Shown here piece by piece: positions 6,671 to 8,137 of a DNA stretch of 8,137 nucleotides. Numbering within the stretch: the stretch's first letter is position 1; every line of letters starts with the position of its first letter. Origin of the DNA: an uncultured Clostridia bacterium (GTDB lineage Bacteria; Bacillota; Clostridia; UMGS1883); assembly GCA_947630525.1 (NCBI GenBank), contig CANRHW010000068.1:1-8137 (forward strand), read 5' to 3'. The notes below the pieces were generated by a model that saw only the letters and a list, made by a program, of their open reading frames with translations, did not search any database and was not told where the DNA came from. The position numbers were made by a program, and so were the translations under genes.

Positions 6671-7504
6671 TTACATCGTAATATCCAGAATTATAGCCGC
6701 AATACCGGCGGCGACGCAGTACAGCGAAAAAATGCTGAGCTTGTTCTTGCGCACTATGTTCAGCAAAAACCTTATGGCGAAATAGCCGCTGACGCCGGCA
6801 ACTATCATGCCCACGGCAATGCAGACGGGGTCGGCCATTACCACCGCGCCGGAAAGCATATCCTTAACGTCCAGCACCAGAGCCCCCAATATGGCCGGTA
6901 TGGACAGCAAAAAGGAGAAGCGCACCGCCACGTTTTTGTCCAGTCTTGCAAAAAGCCCGCCAACGATGGTGCTGCCGCTGCGGCTTATACCGGGCAGGGT
7001 GCCCAGCGCTTGAAAGCAGCCCACTATGACCGAATCCTTGACGGTCATGTTTTCCATGGTTCTGTTGCCGCCGCCAAGCTTTTCACTGACGAACAGAAGC
7101 AGGGCCGTTATTATGAGGAAAATGCCTATGGCAAAAAGTGGAGGATTTTCTATCAGGTCGCCAAAAATCAGGGCTGCGGCCACAGCCGGCAGAGTGCCGA
7201 CAATGAGCATTACCACCAGCCGCCTGTACATATCCCTGGCCAGTCCCGGGCCTTTCCCCGCAAAGATATCGCCTATCATGGCGAAAAAGGCTTTTATCAT
7301 GTTCCATATGTCTTCGCGGTATACTATAAATACCGCCGCCAGCGTAGCCACGTGGAGCAGTATGTTAAAGGCCAGCAGATTGTCCCCCTCCGGGTCCAAT
7401 CCCATCAGCCTTCCCGCGATAGCCAGATGTCCCGAGCTTGATATGGGCAAAAACTCGCTAAGTCCTTGTATAAGGCCCAGTATAACAGCTTTGAATATTG
7501 TCAT
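6671..7504 (-). CDS. uppP: Undecaprenyl-diphosphate phosphatase UppP (BacA)
   Basis: A 277-residue integral membrane protein that removes one phosphate from undecaprenyl diphosphate, recycling the lipid carrier for peptidoglycan and other wall polymers; high levels give bacitracin resistance. Both family signatures are present: GLSEFLPISSSGH near residues 13-25, with the catalytic Glu and the serine-rich loop, and PGISRSGSTI near 165-175, with its arginine. Hydrophobic helices fill the remainder and the length is normal for the family. The start is ATG 7504-7502, with GGAGG (about 7513-7517) upstream; a TTG further upstream in frame overlaps this ribosome site and is rejected. It is first in an apparent uppP-ftsK operon with a strong promoter and a leader of about 120 nt. 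Confidence 0.96.
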   Translation of the reverse strand: MTIFKAVILGLIQGLSEFLPISSSGHLAIAGRLMGLDPEGDNLLAFNILLHVATLAAVFIVYREDIWNMIKAFFAMIGDIFAGKGPGLARDMYRRLVVMLIVGTLPAVAAALIFGDLIENPPLFAIGIFLIITALLLFVSEKLGGGNRTMENMTVKDSVIVGCFQALGTLPGISRSGSTIVGGLFARLDKNVAVRFSFLLSIPAILGALVLDVKDMLSGAVVMADPVCIAVGMIVAGVSGYFAIRFLLNIVRKNKLSIFSLYCVAAGIAAIILDITM

Positions 7505-7537
7505 TATGTAAACCTCCAAATTCTAAACAAAATCACG

Positions 7538-7577
7538 CCCAACTATTTAACAATTGGGATAACGGCGCATCGCCGTT
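7538..7577 (-). ncRNA. Structured 5' leader of uppP (two hairpins), possible cis-regulatory RNA
   Basis: In the uppP leader (minus strand) AACGGCG and CGCCGTT form a perfect 7-bp stem closed by ATG (7561-7577), and CCCAA/TTGGG form a second, weaker stem (7538-7558). A GCGCCGCCG segment further 5' (about 7603-7612) can compete for the CGGCG arm, so two alternative folds are possible. No known riboswitch class is recognised, and no T-run terminator follows the stems. Whether this controls uppP is inference. Confidence 0.35.
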
Positions 7578-7633
7578 TTCGAGCCATAGGCGAGGAAAGC
7601 TTCGGCGGCGCATGAAATCAGTGGTACGAAGAT

Positions 7634-7662
7634 ATTATACCATAAACTCCAGATAAATGCAA
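7634..7662 (-). promoter_or_regulatory. Strong extended -10 sigma-A promoter of uppP-ftsK
   Basis: On the minus strand TTGCAT (7657-7662), 17 bp, TATAAT (7634-7639), with TG one base before the -10 (TGGTATAAT). The start of transcription would be near 7627, leaving a leader of about 123 nt before the uppP ATG at 7504. Confidence 0.85.
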
Positions 7663-7766
7663 TAGAATAAATCAAATATAAATCAATTTTGTGACAGGCC
7701 CGCGGCCGGCCTTTAATCTGTCGATAAACGATATTTTTGGAAAAATAAAAGTTTTATATATAAATA

Positions 7767-7795
7767 TTGACTTTTTTTTACAATAGATTTATAAT
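7767..7795 (+). promoter_or_regulatory. Sigma-A promoter of the lipoprotein gene
   Basis: TTGACT (7767-7772), 17 bp including a T-run, TATAAT (7790-7795). Transcription would begin near 7802, giving a leader of about 50 nt. The T-rich spacer and AT-rich upstream DNA suggest a strong promoter. Confidence 0.85.
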
Positions 7796-7805
7796 GTAAT
7801 TGTAA

Positions 7806-7819
7806 ATTCCGAAAGGAAT
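7806..7819 (+). other. GAAA-capped hairpin at the 5' end of the lipoprotein mRNA
   Basis: ATTCC-GAAA-GGAAT forms a 5-bp stem closed by a GNRA-type tetraloop, only a few nucleotides from the predicted transcription start. Such 5' hairpins can protect an mRNA from decay; this role is inferred. It is well upstream of the ribosome site at 7839-7843 and would not block it. Confidence 0.4.
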
Positions 7820-7852
7820 AATCAAAAAATTCGAAATTGGAGGATGAAAGCA

Positions 7853-8137
7853 ATGTTCAAAAAAGTTCTATGCACAGTGGCCGCTCTGGCCATGGTAGTA
7901 AGCGTATTTGCCGGCTGCGGCAACAAAGCCGACCAAGACGCGGTAGACGCCCTTGTTGACCAGATCGAGACCGTTACCGCCAACTACGGCGGCGTGGCCG
8001 ACGTAGTAGCTCAGTTCGGCAGCGTTCAGCAGCAGGAGGAGCTGGACAATGCCAAGGCAAAGCTGGATGAAATTGCCGCCAAGGCGGAGGGCGAGCTCAC
8101 AAAAGACGACGTTACCTCTCTGACCAGCGAGCTTGCC
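7853..8137 (+). CDS. Putative lipoprotein (partial, 3' end outside window)
   Basis: Ninety-five residues are visible before the right edge. The N-terminus is a lipoprotein signal peptide: positive MFKK, hydrophobic core VLCTVAALAMVVSVF and lipobox FAGC, with Cys22 as the expected lipid-modified residue (Phe at -3 is less usual than Leu or Val). The mature part is acidic, rich in Ala, Asp, Glu and Gln, and looks largely helical (EELDNAKAKLDEIAAKAEGEL), with no family recognised. The start at ATG 7853 is 9 nt after GGAGG; an in-frame ATG at 7844 directly abuts the ribosome site and is unlikely. It is anchored to the outer face of the membrane by inference; its role is unknown. Confidence 0.8.
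   Translation, partial: MFKKVLCTVAALAMVVSVFAGCGNKADQDAVDALVDQIETVTANYGGVADVVAQFGSVQQQEELDNAKAKLDEIAAKAEGELTKDDVTSLTSELA

Larger units (their letters stand above)
7505..7852. other. Divergent intergenic region between uppP and the lipoprotein gene
   Basis: This 348-bp gap has no credible gene. It holds, from left to right, the folded leader of uppP (7505-7627), the uppP promoter (7634-7662, minus strand), an AT-rich stretch, a short GC-rich island (7693-7722) whose ends GACAG and CTGTC can pair, the lipoprotein promoter (7767-7795, plus strand) and a leader with a GAAA-capped hairpin. Confidence 0.7.

Noticed and set aside
6807..7511. Plus-strand open frames opposite uppP
   Set aside because: They are antisense to a fully recognisable uppP and have no ribosome sites or known motifs.

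Overview
The window looks like chromosomal DNA from a Gram-positive, low-temperature-of-novelty but moderately GC-rich member of the Clostridia (Firmicutes). The evidence is Shine-Dalgarno sites of the GGAGG type before nearly every gene, textbook sigma-A promoters in AT-rich gaps, occasional TTG and GTG starts, an AgrA/LytT-like response regulator, an ECF sigma gene coupled to a membrane anti-sigma gene, and an FtsK/SpoIIIE translocase with a long linker. The exact lineage cannot be fixed from sequence reading alone. There are no tRNA or rRNA genes, insertion sequences or CRISPR repeats.

Left block (1-1684, minus strand): the start of a response-regulator gene running off the left edge, preceded by a gene for a class I SAM methyltransferase of the leucine-carboxyl-methyltransferase-like type fused to a C-terminal STAS (anti-sigma antagonist) domain. 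That gene has a good promoter and ribosome site but its reading frame is broken once, at a run of five G (minus strand, 1468-1472). Adding one G joins the two frames into one 416-residue protein.

Middle block (1858-3979, plus strand): a HAD-superfamily phosphatase driven by a perfect-consensus promoter and read from a TTG codon; a hairpin terminator; a 12-bp palindrome; then an ECF sigma factor gene overlapping a predicted membrane-anchored anti-sigma gene. A perfect 17-bp inverted repeat ends this block and also serves the convergent ftsK gene.

Right block (3989-7662, minus strand): uppP (undecaprenyl-diphosphate phosphatase) followed 24 bp later by ftsK/spoIIIE, probably one transcript from a strong extended -10 promoter with a leader of about 120 nt that can fold. 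Divergently, at the right edge, a lipoprotein gene begins from its own sigma-A promoter and runs off the window.

No clearly new multi-gene system is visible. The points most worth a second look are the methyltransferase-STAS fusion with its frame break, the palindrome in the sigma-factor leader, and the structured uppP leader.
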